DNA of 29,960 bases from Conidiobolus incongruus B7586 (taxonomy: Eukaryota; Entomophthoromycota; Entomophthoromycetes; Entomophthorales; Conidiobolaceae): the NCBI GenBank assembly GCA_000697335.1, contig JNEM01014543.1, positions 1-29,960 of the forward strand. The letters are read 5' to 3'. Positions 19,194 through 29,960 of the stretch are shown here, in pieces; the first letter of the stretch is position 1; every line of letters begins with the position of its first letter. A program made the position numbers and the translations under genes. The notes beneath the pieces are model-generated. The model was not told the origin of the DNA. It worked only from the letters and a program-made list of their open reading frames with translations, and searched no databases.

Positions 19194-21095
19194 ATGGCAG
19201 CACATCGTGCTAGAACTAAAAATCAAAATGGTAATTATAAAATATTTTGAATACTCTTTTTTGAGCAATAATTAGCTAAACTAAGCAACCAAGAAAATAT
19301 ATATATTCTACTGATATCATTGAAACCATTTGAATTAACTTAAATTTCAATATTTTTAGACAACGGATTATTACAACCTACCATAATGTTCCTACTATTT
19401 TCTACGTTTTATATATTCATCCCTTTGATGATGTTTACATTTTTAATAGCTCGTTCCGTTTATTATTTTATTATAATTATTATATCGGGTTTATTGTACA
19501 ATTTAAAAAATTCTAAGCAGACTCAGTTTCATGAACAGAGTACCAGTTTTCAAGATAATGAATATTGGCTGAATAGATGCTCTATCTGCTTTGATAGGAA
19601 ACATGAGTTCTGTTTGAATAGGTGTAGAGACCAATTTTGTAAAAGTTGCTTTTCAAGGTAGAGTTTGTTTAGTTTACTATTATTAATTAATATTAACGTA
19701 TATTATTAGATATGTTCAAGAAGTTGTGAATAATTCATGGGGTTTAAATGTAACCAATGTGACTTGTCCAGTATGTAGGGATGTGCTACCTTTGAACGAG
19801 TGGAGTAAAGTAAGTGTTCCTTTTATTCATTAATTATTATCCTCCACTATTTATTACCCTTAATTTACATATAATCAATCATTTCACCTATAATTTCAAT
19901 TTTTTTTTCCAATTAAACCAATTGAATTTTATCACTAATCTTATTGCATTTAGCATGTTGACTCCAAAATTGTTAAACTGTATAAAAGCTATAATCAACC
20001 ATTTCGTCCTCTCACCCGTTACTGCAGCAATTGCCAGCAGCCATGCTTTGAACCGTACGTAGAATATGAAGAAACGCCCCAAAGTGGTAAAGATTTAATT
20101 AAAAAGTTGAAATCGACGTATAAAGAGATTCTTGCCATGCTTCAACTTAACAAAACGCAAATTTCATTTTACTCGAAACAATTTAAAAATACTTACGCTT
20201 ATCTCTTGGAAGGCATTCCCTCCGAAGGTATTTGGCACTACTCGGAAGTGATGAATACTATCAAACAATTGTCTAGCGAATGGTAATTACTTATTAATAT
20301 ATATTAACATTATTCCATATTTATATAACTATTAAAATTAATTAGTGATCCAATAATTACTCAATCCGAGGATTTTATCAATCTTGTCACCGATTTTTCT
20401 TTAGAATTAATTTCTGCTGAGTCTAAAGCAGATACTTGGAAAAAATTACAGTTTTTACATATTTCACTCATTCCCAACGTTTATTGGTAATTTGATACCA
20501 TTGTTTTATTATTTAATATCTAATATAATAATTTATTAGTCCCGAGTGTGAGAATCCCGTTTGTTTGAAATGTAATGCAACTTCTCATCATATTGGTTTT
20601 ACATGCATCGAGTATCTCGAACATCTTTCCAATTCTAAAAATAGAATGAAGGAATCTAAAGCTACCCTGAAATGGATGGTTCAGAATAGGTAGGTATTAT
20701 TCAAAATAACTTATCAATTGATACTAATGTATGAATACAGTAAGAGTTGCCCCAGCTGCCATATCCTCATCCAGCGGGAAGAAGGCTGTAACAAGGTGAA
20801 CTGCCTCTACTGTGGAGGTGAATTCTGCTGGATGTGCATGCGACAATGGGAAGACGGATGTGGATTCTACCGCTGCGGAGGTAGCCAATCCAGCACGTCG
20901 CAGATGGATTGGAGACAGTCTTCTCCTTTCAGCTCATCTTCCAACTATCCCTCTGGTGAGATGGTAAATTAATTTATCCAATACCATTACTTCAAACTAA
21001 TATTATTTTAGCCCGAACTAGGCATTCCCGATGTCCGAAGTATCGAGGCCAAATTCAGCAGGCATTTCAATAATCAAAATATGCGACGTCGATAA
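19194..21095 (+). CDS. Membrane-anchored RBR (RING-IBR-RING) E3 ubiquitin ligase
   Basis: Family knowledge: RBR ligases take ubiquitin from an E2 at RING1 onto a RING2 cysteine and then onto substrate. Eight exons give 453 residues: 19194-19230, 19360-19657, 19710-19809, 19954-20282, 20346-20486, 20540-20689, 20741-20963 and 21012-21095; introns 48-144 bp. Two hydrophobic helices (about 22-43 and 46-61) come first. RING1 runs from Cys86/Cys89 (CSICFD) to Cys131/Cys134 (CPVC). The IBR begins at YCSNCQQPC (Cys169/Cys172) and appears to resume at YCPECENPVCLKC (Cys302 on), leaving about 125 inserted residues, mainly helical-looking. RING2 is SCPSCHILIQREEGCNKVNC, with the expected catalytic Cys368; Lys370 sits where many relatives have His. 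RING2 recalls RNF14, but the order with N-terminal helices does not. The target is unknown. Confidence 0.9.
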
Positions 21096-22334
21096 ATGTT
21101 AGGGACAATTCTTTACATTTTGCCGACTTCGCCACATCATTATTATTGCATAATTATTATTAACTTCCTCACCATTTCTCACACTGTTTGATTAGCTTGA
21201 TATTATATTAAAATTTGAACGATCTCTGTAATTTGAAATACCTTTCCTCGATCTAGTAATAAAACTTTGTTTATTGATTTACTGTCTATTTTTTACATAA
21301 AGCGTTTTATCAGAAATTAATTATTAAAATGAAATTCACTGGATCAATTTATTTGACCCCTTTTTAACCTTTGATTCTAATAAATTTTTTGATAATATAA
21401 TTGGACTAATTAAAAACTTTTATAGTATCTGAAAAGCCAATTTAAATAATTTGAATTATCTTACGATTTGACACGACCATAGCTTGTTTTTTCATTTAAT
21501 TTGTCCATTATTTTATTTTATAGCATTGAATATAATATGAAGAAAAATTATAATTGATCATTTATTATATATTGATATTTATATAACAATATATTAAAAA
21601 TACATAAAAAGTAGGATATAGAATCAATTTTTGGTTTTCATACTTGATTTTTAATTTTCAGTTTTAAAGCCTAATATCTAATTATAAATTTAGTTAAATT
21701 AATGATAAACTTTTTACAAATATCTATATTGAAATCATAATAATTACTAACTATTAAACCTAGAAATTGGAATAATCAACCATAGCATTTGACAATTTAT
21801 AATATAAAATAAATGAAATAACAATCTTTGTTGAATAATTATCTGTTCAAATAATATGATTAATTAGTTTATCATTTAATATTCTATAATTATGATCAAT
21901 TTTTATATAATATTGAAAATCAATTATTCAAATTTTTATTTTAATTTCAAATTAATTCACTACAATATATACATTTGATAACATTTTTAATAATTTATAT
22001 ATGAATTAAAAATTTTATCAATATATATATTTATTTAACCTTGAATAATATAAGTTATTCAAACTTCAATAATAAAAAAATTATTTAAATCATTTTTAAA
22101 ATTTTTAAATTATTTAATTATTTAAATCATCAAAATAGATTAAATATGATTACTAGTTTTAAATTTATTATAAAAATAAAAACATATGATAATTGAATAA
22201 AAAAATAATAAATACAAAATTTAAGATATTTCTAAATAATATATATATATATATATAATGATTGAAATAAAATGTACAAAAAAACATTGGGAATGAAAAA
22301 CAATAATATAATGTAAAAGTCTATTATAAAGAAT
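21096..22334. other. RBR 3' flank and AT-rich spacer
   Basis: About 160 bp after the stop a GC-raised 3' UTR-like stretch ends near AATAAA (about 21258), a possible polyadenylation signal. Beyond it the DNA is AT desert, with a (TA)n run at about 22238-22257. No gene seen. Confidence 0.45.
22238..22257. repeat. (TA)n microsatellite
   Basis: About ten perfect AT/TA units in AT-rich DNA, about 80 bp from a tRNA gene. Confidence 0.9.
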
Positions 22335-22407
22335 CACCCAACGTGGGGGTCGAACCCACAACCTTGAGATTAAGAGTCTCACGCTCTACCGATTGAGCTA
22401 GCCGGGC
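22335..22407 (-). tRNA. tRNA-Lys(CTT), copy 3
   Basis: The 73 nt are identical to copies 1 and 2, with anticodon CTT. It shares a short GTAA just before the first base with copy 1, but wider flanks differ. A TTCTTT tract and then TTTT follow within about 20 bases in the transcribed direction. Confidence 0.98.
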
Positions 22408-24725
22408 TTACTATAACTCTAAGAGGAATTTTTGATAAATTATTTTAAAACTTTTATTTTTCACTTATTTTATTTTATCCCAATCTAATTTATTATTACA
22501 TAATTATTTCTTTTTTTATTCATTACTATTTCAATTAATTTCTTTTTTATCTTTTTTATTCTTTTCCATTATCATTATTTTTTTTATTTATAATATTTTT
22601 TAATATTTAATTAATACATATTTTTGTATATTTTAATTCAATAATTAAAGATATATTACAAATGATGATTAAAAAATATCTTTATTTTTTTTATCTATTC
22701 GACATAAATACAATAAATTAAAATAATATTTCAATATCTTTTTTTAGTGTTTTTAATTGAACAATTTAGCAATATTAAACAAAATCAAAACACTTAATTT
22801 GATCAATCATATTTATTATAAACATAACACTTGATATAGTTATTTATTATATCTTGTTTAAAATAAATATTAAAGAATCTATGTATTATATGTTATTTGT
22901 GTAAAATTTGATTATCATTCGAAATAAACAGAGGTTAAATCATTTAAATCTCAAAAAATCAAGATGAATTAAGATGTCAAATTTGGAGAAATGTAAAATA
23001 AATAATTCTCAAGGAATAAGCAACTGATTTATTATGGGTAAGTGACGAAAATTTGAGAAATGCCTTAATTTATTACTAATTTATAATTTAAATTATTATG
23101 ATTTTTTAATATCTTTTATTATTATTTTTATGAATGAAACTAATATTAAAAATATAGCATATAATATGAAATTCATTTTAAAGATATTCAGTATTAAATG
23201 CTGTATCAAACACGTGAACTTAAATATCAACATTGTTTTGTAATAAATGTCTTAAATAATAATTTTGATATGTGTAATACTATTGATAAAATAATTTAAT
23301 GATTAATGCTTTAAACAAGGTTCTTTAAGTCTTTATTATTCAATTCATTTACGTTTTAATCAATTGAATTATCATAGCACAATGAAAAAATCAAAAATAA
23401 TTAAATTATCAATACTTAGCAAATAATATTACGAATATCCACTATTTGAATATTACCAAAATACCACACTGTGAAAACAAACGAAGTCAATTAGTGGGAC
23501 AATTCAAAATTGATTTAAATTGTCCCGAATTTTAATTCCCATTGGATATCGATTTAATTAAATTCTTCTCATTTCATTCCAAAAATTTTAAAATGAAATT
23601 TTAATTTATCTTAATTATCTATTTCAAAATATTGAGGTGTTTTTGAGTGGTGTCTGATAGTGTGACTGGTAATGTTATGCTAGATAGTGTATAAATATAA
23701 GTACTATCATTTCTATTTCTGAATGATACTATACGAATTCAATGACTACAGTAATATATATTTTCATTTGTTTTTTCAATCTCATGAGAGTATCTCAAAG
23801 GTCTAAATAATTGGAATATCATTGAATATTTAAGGAATTTGTCCGTAATAATAATAAATATCCATTGTAAAGACTTGATCCAAATAGAATGATACGATTA
23901 AGCGATAAAGGTATTTTTAACATTCAAAAAAATATATCATTCTTAATCAGCTAATTAGTCAAAAACTATCTAAATCAAAACTTTTCACTTTTGTTGAATT
24001 CTGATTATCATTCAACTTTTATAATTAACTTGAATAATTTTTTAATTTATCAATTTTAATTAGATTATAAAAAGATATATATATATTTGTTAACTTGCAT
24101 CAAAATATCATTTTGTTTACATTTCTATAACTTATAATTTAGTCTGAATGTACTGGCCAAAATTTTTTAATCTTTTGATAATCTACTCATACTAACATTT
24201 TAAAGATAGTAAATCAACATCTTAATATTTGGTTAATTTTCATATTTATGGTTTAATCAGCTAAATATAAGATATTGAAATGACATAGTTTTTTGATATT
24301 GAATAAACATAAATCTGATTGTTTCTAAGCTATAATTTATAATTATTCAAGTGATTAATATCATTATATTTTCAATAATAAATTATTATTGGATACTATA
24401 TTATTTACAAAATAATATTTAAATGTAAATAATATATATGAGACTAAGTTCTACGTCATCAACAATATAATATTGTGAATATTATATGAATTAGATTTGA
24501 TAATTGCTCCGAATGGATAATATTTTGTAGTTTTTTAATTTAAATGTTATATATTTGAATCATTCCTTTATATGATATTAATATCATAAAGAGATCAAAG
24601 AGTAAATATTATTACAATAATATTTACTAATTAACATTTTTCAAATAATCTTTCAAGAATATTTTGAAAATAAAAGAAATAAGATTGAGGATATAGAACA
24701 AAATGGATAGTTTATTAGTGTAACT
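22408..24725. other. AT-rich intergenic region
   Basis: No gene recognised. A 9-bp inverted repeat GGGACAATT/AATTGTCCC lies at 23496-23526. A TATA-like GTATAAATA near 23690 precedes a 22-codon hydrophobic frame starting at 23741, which is too short to trust. Confidence 0.45.
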
Positions 24726-24861
24726 TTAATTTATGTTGAAAATCAGGTTGATTGGCTCTTGAATGAGTTCAATTAATGTTTTATTGACAACGTCATAATC
24801 TGATAGGACAAACAAGTTCTGTGAGCCCTTGATTCGGTTCACTCCACCTTCTATCTCTGTC
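24726..24861 (-). other. Antisense open block in the deaminase upstream region
   Basis: After an acceptor-like AATAAG, the minus strand is open for 45 codons to TAA (TEIEGGVNRIKGSQNLFVLS, then DYDVVNKTLIELIQEP). A second minus-strand frame is open upstream (about 24872-25034, with FLLTPISFGITSRLFIS), but no clean intron joins the two. Either a divergent hidden gene or simply GC-raised promoter DNA. Confidence 0.2.
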
Positions 24862-24899
24862 CTTATTTAACTGATGTTCCCATACTTTCACCGACTCTA

Positions 24900-25245
24900 G
24901 TCAGCCAATCAAACAAAGAGATGAACAAGCGACTGGTTATTCCAAATGAGATTGGTGTCAGTAAAAATTTGAGAAAAAGGAATTTAATTGAATGGAAAGA
25001 GATGGGAGGAATTGATTCAATCAAGTAAATTAAAATTTAATTTACATTTATCTATGAATTAATCTGATTAATGATCAAAATTGTTTTTAAGACAGTGAAC
25101 TGCACGCACCAATCATATCTATCACATCAGGTAACATCAGGTATAAATAGGATTTCTCTACTTCTTAATTCCCATGCAAGCTATATAAAAGCGGATCAGA
25201 GTAGAACAGTATCTGTAATTTTTTATTTTATTAACATAAACAAAT
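24900..25245 (+). promoter_or_regulatory. Promoter region of glucosamine-6-phosphate deaminase
   Basis: TATATAAA at 25183-25190 lies 56 bp before the start codon, in a less AT-rich context (GCTATATAAAAGCGG), so it stands out as a TATA box. CCAAT boxes occur at 24905-24909 and 25109-25113. A short tandem ATCAGGTA repeat lies at about 25126-25142. The arrangement suits a strong regulated promoter, in line with the gene's biased codon use. Confidence 0.5.
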
Positions 25246-26389
25246 ATGAGATTCGTTATCAGAGAAGATCCTACCGCTGTTGGAGACTACATTGGTAAGT
25301 GATTTTCTATAATTAACAATATTGAAATATACTTTAACAACTATTTGATCCATCAACTTCTATTATAAGAAACTCTTATTGATATTGGAATTACTTTTAG
25401 CTGACTATATCAAGGCCCGTATCAACTCCTTCAACCCTACTCCTGAAAAGCCTTTCGTCCTTGGTCTTCCTACTGGTTCCTCCCCTCTTCCAGTCTACAG
25501 ACGCTTAGTCGAACTCTACAAGAAGGGTGAACTTTCTTTCGCTAATGTCGTCACATTCAACATGGACGAATATGTTGGTCTTCCCAAGGATCACCCTGAA
25601 TCATATCACTCTTTCATGTGGAACAACCTTTTCAAACACATTGATATCAAACCTGAAAACGTTAATATCCTCGATGGAAACGTTTCCAACCTTCAACAAG
25701 AATGTATCGATTACGAAGAAAAGATCAAGAAGGTCGGTGGTATCGAGCTTTTCCTTGGTGGTATCGGTCCTGATGGTCACATTGCTTTCAACGAACCTGG
25801 TTCCTCTTTAGCTTCCCGTACTCGTGTCAAGACTTTGGCTTATGAAACTATTCTTGCCAATGCTCGTTTCTTCGATGGTGACATTAGTAAGGTTCCTAAA
25901 TTGGCTTTGACTGTTGGAGTTGGGTAAGTTCTATATTCATTTTCAAATTATTTTAATGAACTCTTTAGTGAGATATCAAATAAGTATTGATACCTCATTG
26001 AATATTAAGTATTTAATATTCGTCATTCAAAATCAATCTAAAAAACTTTGTTGATCCCTTATCAATTTAACTAATCATTTTTTTCAATATTTAGCACCGT
26101 TATGGATGCTCGTGAAGTTGTTATTATTATCACTGGTGCTCACAAATCTATTGCTTTAGCCAAGTGTATTGAAGAAGGTGTCAACCACATGTGGACCGTC
26201 TCTGCCATCCAAACCCATCCCAAGTCTTTAGTCGTCTGTGACGAAGATGCCACTCTCGAACTCCATGTTAAGACTGTCAAGTACTTCAAGAGTATCGAAA
26301 AGGTCCACCAAGAATTGGTTGGCTTGGAAAATATGGGTTTGGAAGGCTCTATCCACACTTACAACATCAAGGACACTATCAACGAATAA
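25246..26389 (+). CDS. GNPDA1: Glucosamine-6-phosphate deaminase (NagB/GNPDA family)
   Basis: Family knowledge: converts glucosamine 6-phosphate to fructose 6-phosphate and ammonia in the cytosol, so amino sugars from chitin or glycans enter glycolysis. Three exons (25246-25294, 25401-25923, 26095-26389; introns 106 and 171 bp) give 288 residues, against 289 in human GNPDA1. The N-terminus [20 protein letters not shown] needs the short first exon. Visible motifs: phosphate-binding LGLPTGSSP (37-45), Asp72 in FNMDEYVG, and the ring-opening triad Asp141, His143 and Glu148 in [16 protein letters not shown]; then [13 protein letters not shown] in the last exon. Codons are strongly biased to CGT, GGT, AAG, AAC, TTC and ACC, more than in the other genes here, which suggests high expression. 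Introns are longer than the local norm. Confidence 0.97.
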
Positions 26390-26603
26390 GCAATTAATTT
26401 GCTTTAGTATATAGTACCGATTGCTGGTAATTTATTACGAATTTTTTTATATGTACCAATTATCTTAAACCCAACTTTGAATAATACTCAAATTATATTA
26501 TTTTGTTAATTAAAAATCAAATCTCAAGACATATATCAAACATCACATATATTTTATATGCTTTTCTTCAAATTCTTCTTTCTCTGAAAATTCTATTCAT
26601 TGT

Positions 26604-26750
26604 TTAGTGTTCCCATCCAGGTAACACTGCAATTATTTTATCACTAATATCGATTTTCATTCTATCTAGAATCCAAGCCTTCAGTCATTAATTCAACACT
26701 ATTAGTTATATTACCTGGTCTTATCTAAAAAACAATCTAAGCCACTTACT
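26604..26750 (-). other. Possible 3' end of an unidentified gene (two short exons)
   Basis: On the minus strand, an exon-like piece (about 26715-26750, GLDCFLDKTR) ends in CCAG|GTAATA. A 53-bp intron (26662-26714) ends in TAG, and the frame then continues MKIDISDKIIAVLPGWEH to TAA at 26604. Intron length and splice sites match the local style. Upstream exons were not found in the AT desert, so it could be a remnant or chance. Confidence 0.25.
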
Positions 26751-27087
26751 GAACAATGTTAAAACAAGTTTTTTAGCTACATTAATTTAATTAAATTGAT
26801 TCAAGATTATAGTTGCTTATCTATCAAGTTAAATTAATCATGACATACATTAAATGTTCGATATATAATAGCCTTAATATGATAGCTATTCAATATTGTA
26901 TTTCTGAAATACTTAAATATGAAACTGATATATGATATATAAATAACCGCATCTAATCAATTTTAATTATATTTTAAAAATATTAAATTGCTAGTTAGTA
27001 TTTCTGTATTTTTTGCTTCGAATAAGATTGAACTTGAAATATTAATTATATTATAAAAATCATCTATAATTATTATTAAATATTATG

Positions 27088-27091
<4 letters not shown>

Positions 27092-27125
<34 letters not shown>
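27092..27125. repeat. (TA)17 microsatellite
   Basis: About 34 bp of uninterrupted TA dinucleotide, the longest perfect dinucleotide run noticed in the window. Confidence 0.95.
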
Positions 27126-27126
<1 letters not shown>

Positions 27127-28899
27127 CAAACAATATTATAATAATAATATTAATAATATTTCAATAACTGATAATCGTTTACAAACTATTTCTCAACCAA
27201 AAATCTAATGGATAAACTTGTTAATGAAAAAATAGAAATTAATCAAATTACATATTACAATATTGATTCAAGTTATTTAAAAATTATGACTAATAGTTAT
27301 AACTATTTTAGAATACTTGAGATTTTAATATAAGCTAATCCAATTTATAATATATTAAAATATGCAATGTTTTTTATAATTTCATTTAATCTTAAAAATA
27401 TTCCACGCTTTTAAATAATATAGTAATTTTTACTATTATAAACAATTCTCAAAATATAATTAAAATAATAATTGATAGTTAAAATATGAATAATAATTTG
27501 TTTATGATACTTTTATAATATATTTAATATGTTACAAATAAATTGAAATTTATAATTTTTAAAATATTTATTATGTAAATAACAAAATTAAATTAATACG
27601 TAATATATATATATAATAACATTTTTATTGGTATTACCAAAATTATCACAATTACTATAGAGAAATATTCTTGTTTAATTTATTATACTATTTTACTAAA
27701 TTTTATATTATAGTATTTTGATTTTGATTTAATATTAATTATATTATTAAGTTACATATACTTAATAATGATCTAAATATTGAAGACTATATTGTTAAAT
27801 AATTATTCCATAAAATATTTTGTATTCAATTTGGAATAAAAAAAATTATTTTATTAAAATATTTTAACTTAATTACTTTATATTCTTAATAATATTTTTT
27901 TGAAAATTTAAATAACAAATATTTTCAAATTATTTAAACTATTATTAGTAATATCTTATAAAGGAATTTAACTATTTATAATTTAGTTTTTATTTAAGAT
28001 TTCTATATCATTTTGAATAAAATAGTGAAAATTAAAAGTATTTTAATTTAATAATTTAATAATAAAAAATATATTATATGTAAAAATTCCTCTATCCCTA
28101 TATTTTATTAAATTGATTTAGATAAATATTATATTGAAGTGTTTAGGATAAATTAGTTTAATTAAACTAATTGTATATGCAAAGTTAATATAAATCAACA
28201 GTGACTATATTACTATAACTTCAATAGATATGAAGATATTAAACTCCCTCAATATATTTTAATTGAGATAATTTATTTTATTTTCTTTTCTTTTATTCCT
28301 TTTAATTTAATAAAATAATTAAATTTTAATAAACTTATTTTATATGATATTTAATATAGTTATGGTTATAATTACAATTATAATATTAATTAGTTTATAT
28401 ACCATTAGATCATCTATAGTAAACTTAGTTATATTTAATATTATAGCAATAATTATATATAACTACCTTATTAATATATTTAATAAATTTAAGAGTTTGT
28501 AGAATTAAATACTCATATAATTAATTAAAAAAGATAAGTTAATTTTATATAATAATTTTAGATTTTAAAAAGCCTTAAAATTTAAACTATTAAATAATAA
28601 ACAGTATTATAGATTTATACTAATATAATATATTTTAAAAAGCTAAGATTTTAAAAATATATTAAAATAATATATATATAAGTTAAAAATAAAAGAAATA
28701 TATATTATTTGAGTATTTATTTTTAATATTCAAAGAAATTTAATAAATTAAATTTTTTAAATTTAACTTATTATTTAATATATTTATATATTTAAAAAAC
28801 CTATCTAAAATTTAATCCCCTTAATTTTAACTTATAATATATTTATTATTAAGATTAATATTAAATTATTTTTTTATTTATTACTCTATATTTTCAATA

Positions 28900-29960
28900 A
28901 TGGGAATTTTTTGCAATTTAAAATAAATAAATATATAATATAAATTTAATAGTTTTTTTTATTATTAATAAGTTTTTTCTATATTTTTAGCAAAAATCTA
29001 ATATTTAAAAAATAATTCTTTTTATTTAAGATTGAAATTTAATATTTCACAAACTAATTAAATTTTTTTGTAGAAATTTTTTTTCTTGTAAGCTGGTTTT
29101 TTAATTACCTAAAGCAATTATAATTATATAGGTTATAATTTAAAAGATATATTAGATATAGTAGTTTTTTCTATTATTTTTTATTAGAAAGTTCTTTATA
29201 ACTTTAGATTTATGTATTTTATAATTATAATGTAAAATAATAGGTTTTCTTAAATTATATTAAGAATACTAATTAAAAATACTCTTATTTAAAAAAGCAA
29301 TATAAAATTTATTACTAATTGATTTTCCTTTATGAATTAAATAAAAATAGCATATACCATTATGGTTTATTATAAAAATTAACATTTACTTATTAACAAA
29401 ATATTTCTTAAAAGGATTTATAAAAGGGGTTAATTTAATTTAATCTAATATTTTGATTTATGTTTTAATAAAGGATTATATATAAAGATTAAAAATTCAT
29501 CAATTATAATTATTTACTGTAAAAATTTAAGCTTCTAGTAATATTTTAATAAGTTTTATTTAACAATAACTACTTTAGCTTTTTTTAAGCTTTAGTTAAA
29601 TTATAAGATATTTATTTTATATTTTTATTTATTAATGTGAGTTTAAACTTTAATATATATAAAATACTTATAAAACTAATATTAAAGTACTTAGTTAATT
29701 ATTTAGCTAAAATAAAAAAGTTCTTTTTAATATATTTTTTCACTCTATTAATAGTTAAAAGAGTAATAGTTAAAGTTAGTCTTTTAAAATTTAACAAGTT
29801 TTAGATAATTTCTCTCTTAATCTTAAAATAATTTATTTAGTAATAAATTGTTAATTTAGATAATATTTTATTATTAAAAGTTGCTTGTAAATTTTAAATA
29901 ATTTTAAATGGTTTATAGTTAAGTTTTACTAATATTAAAATAAAAAAATTTTTGATAATT
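28900..29960 (-). repeat. Dispersed AT-rich repeat, copy B (inverted, runs off the window)
   Basis: The reverse complement of this stretch aligns with copy A (about 3495-4600) throughout. The final bases of the window correspond to about 3496, so the true outer end lies beyond the edge. The inner end near 28900 corresponds to where copies A and C also stop matching, so this is probably a real family boundary. No coding remnant recognised. Confidence 0.65.

Larger units (their letters stand above)
26390..28899. other. Deaminase 3' flank and AT desert
   Basis: Apart from a possible terminal exon at 26604-26750 and a (TA)n run at about 27092-27125, both listed separately, I see no gene. A perfect 22-bp AT-only palindrome sits at 28151-28172. 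Confidence 0.45.

Noticed and set aside
23741-23809. 22-codon hydrophobic frame after a TATA-like sequence, resembling a signal peptide
   Set aside because: Too short, and hydrophobic residues are favoured by AT-rich codons; no downstream exon was found.
6909-26389. A metabolic gene cluster linking ALDH8A1 and the deaminase
   Set aside because: The two genes are about 16 kb apart, have unrelated housekeeping genes between them and belong to different pathways.
28151-28172. Perfect 22-bp AT palindrome as an origin or recombination site
   Set aside because: AT-only palindromes of this size are plausible by chance in such DNA, and nothing around it supports a function.
1-29960. CRISPR array, bacterial operons, ribosome binding sites or rRNA genes
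   Set aside because: Spliceosomal introns and eukaryotic nuclear genes throughout; no regularly spaced repeats or rRNA sequence seen.

Overview
The window looks like AT-rich eukaryotic chromosomal DNA, most probably from an early-diverging, filamentous-type fungus; the lineage is inferred, not proven. Genes stand as islands of moderate GC in very AT-rich intergenic DNA. They are cut by small GT-AG introns, mostly 47-67 bp. The protein set is eukaryotic: an ALDH8A1-type aldehyde dehydrogenase, a WRAP73/Wdr8 WD40 protein, the RNA polymerase I/III subunit AC19, a DNAJB12-type ER chaperone, a membrane-anchored RBR ubiquitin ligase and a glucosamine-6-phosphate deaminase. Three identical nuclear-type tRNA-Lys(CTT) genes lie among them.

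Layout. Positions 1-4600 are repeat country: a truncated copy of an AT-rich dispersed repeat at the left edge, a decayed Tc1/mariner transposon with perfect 39-bp end repeats (1594-3174), and a second, about 1.1-kb copy of the dispersed repeat (about 3495-4600). ALDH8A1 (+) lies at 6909-8795 and tRNA-Lys (-) at 9768-9840. WRAP73 (-, 10046-11859), RPC19 (-, 12470-13067) and the DNAJB12-type gene (-, 13653-14948) follow as a same-strand run with separate promoters. Next come tRNA-Lys (+) at 16816-16888, an unidentified three-exon candidate (-) at 17072-17445, the RBR ligase (+) at 19194-21095, tRNA-Lys (-) at 22335-22407 and glucosamine-6-phosphate deaminase (+) at 25246-26389. The right end is AT desert that runs into an inverted third copy of the dispersed repeat (about 28900-29960, continuing past the edge), so copies of one repeat family bracket the gene block.

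The genes do not form a pathway. They cover tryptophan/kynurenine breakdown, spindle-pole/centrosome function, rRNA/tRNA transcription, ER protein quality control, ubiquitylation and amino-sugar metabolism. Exons were built by reading splice sites and keeping frame; all six main models close in frame from ATG to stop and match the usual family lengths where I know them. I saw no strong sign of a new multi-gene system. The best leads are the double binding-site (IR/DR-like) ends of the Tc1 element, the RBR ligase with membrane helices and an IBR split by about 125 residues, the unidentified small gene at 17.1-17.4 kb, and several short GC-raised blocks that may hide small exons.
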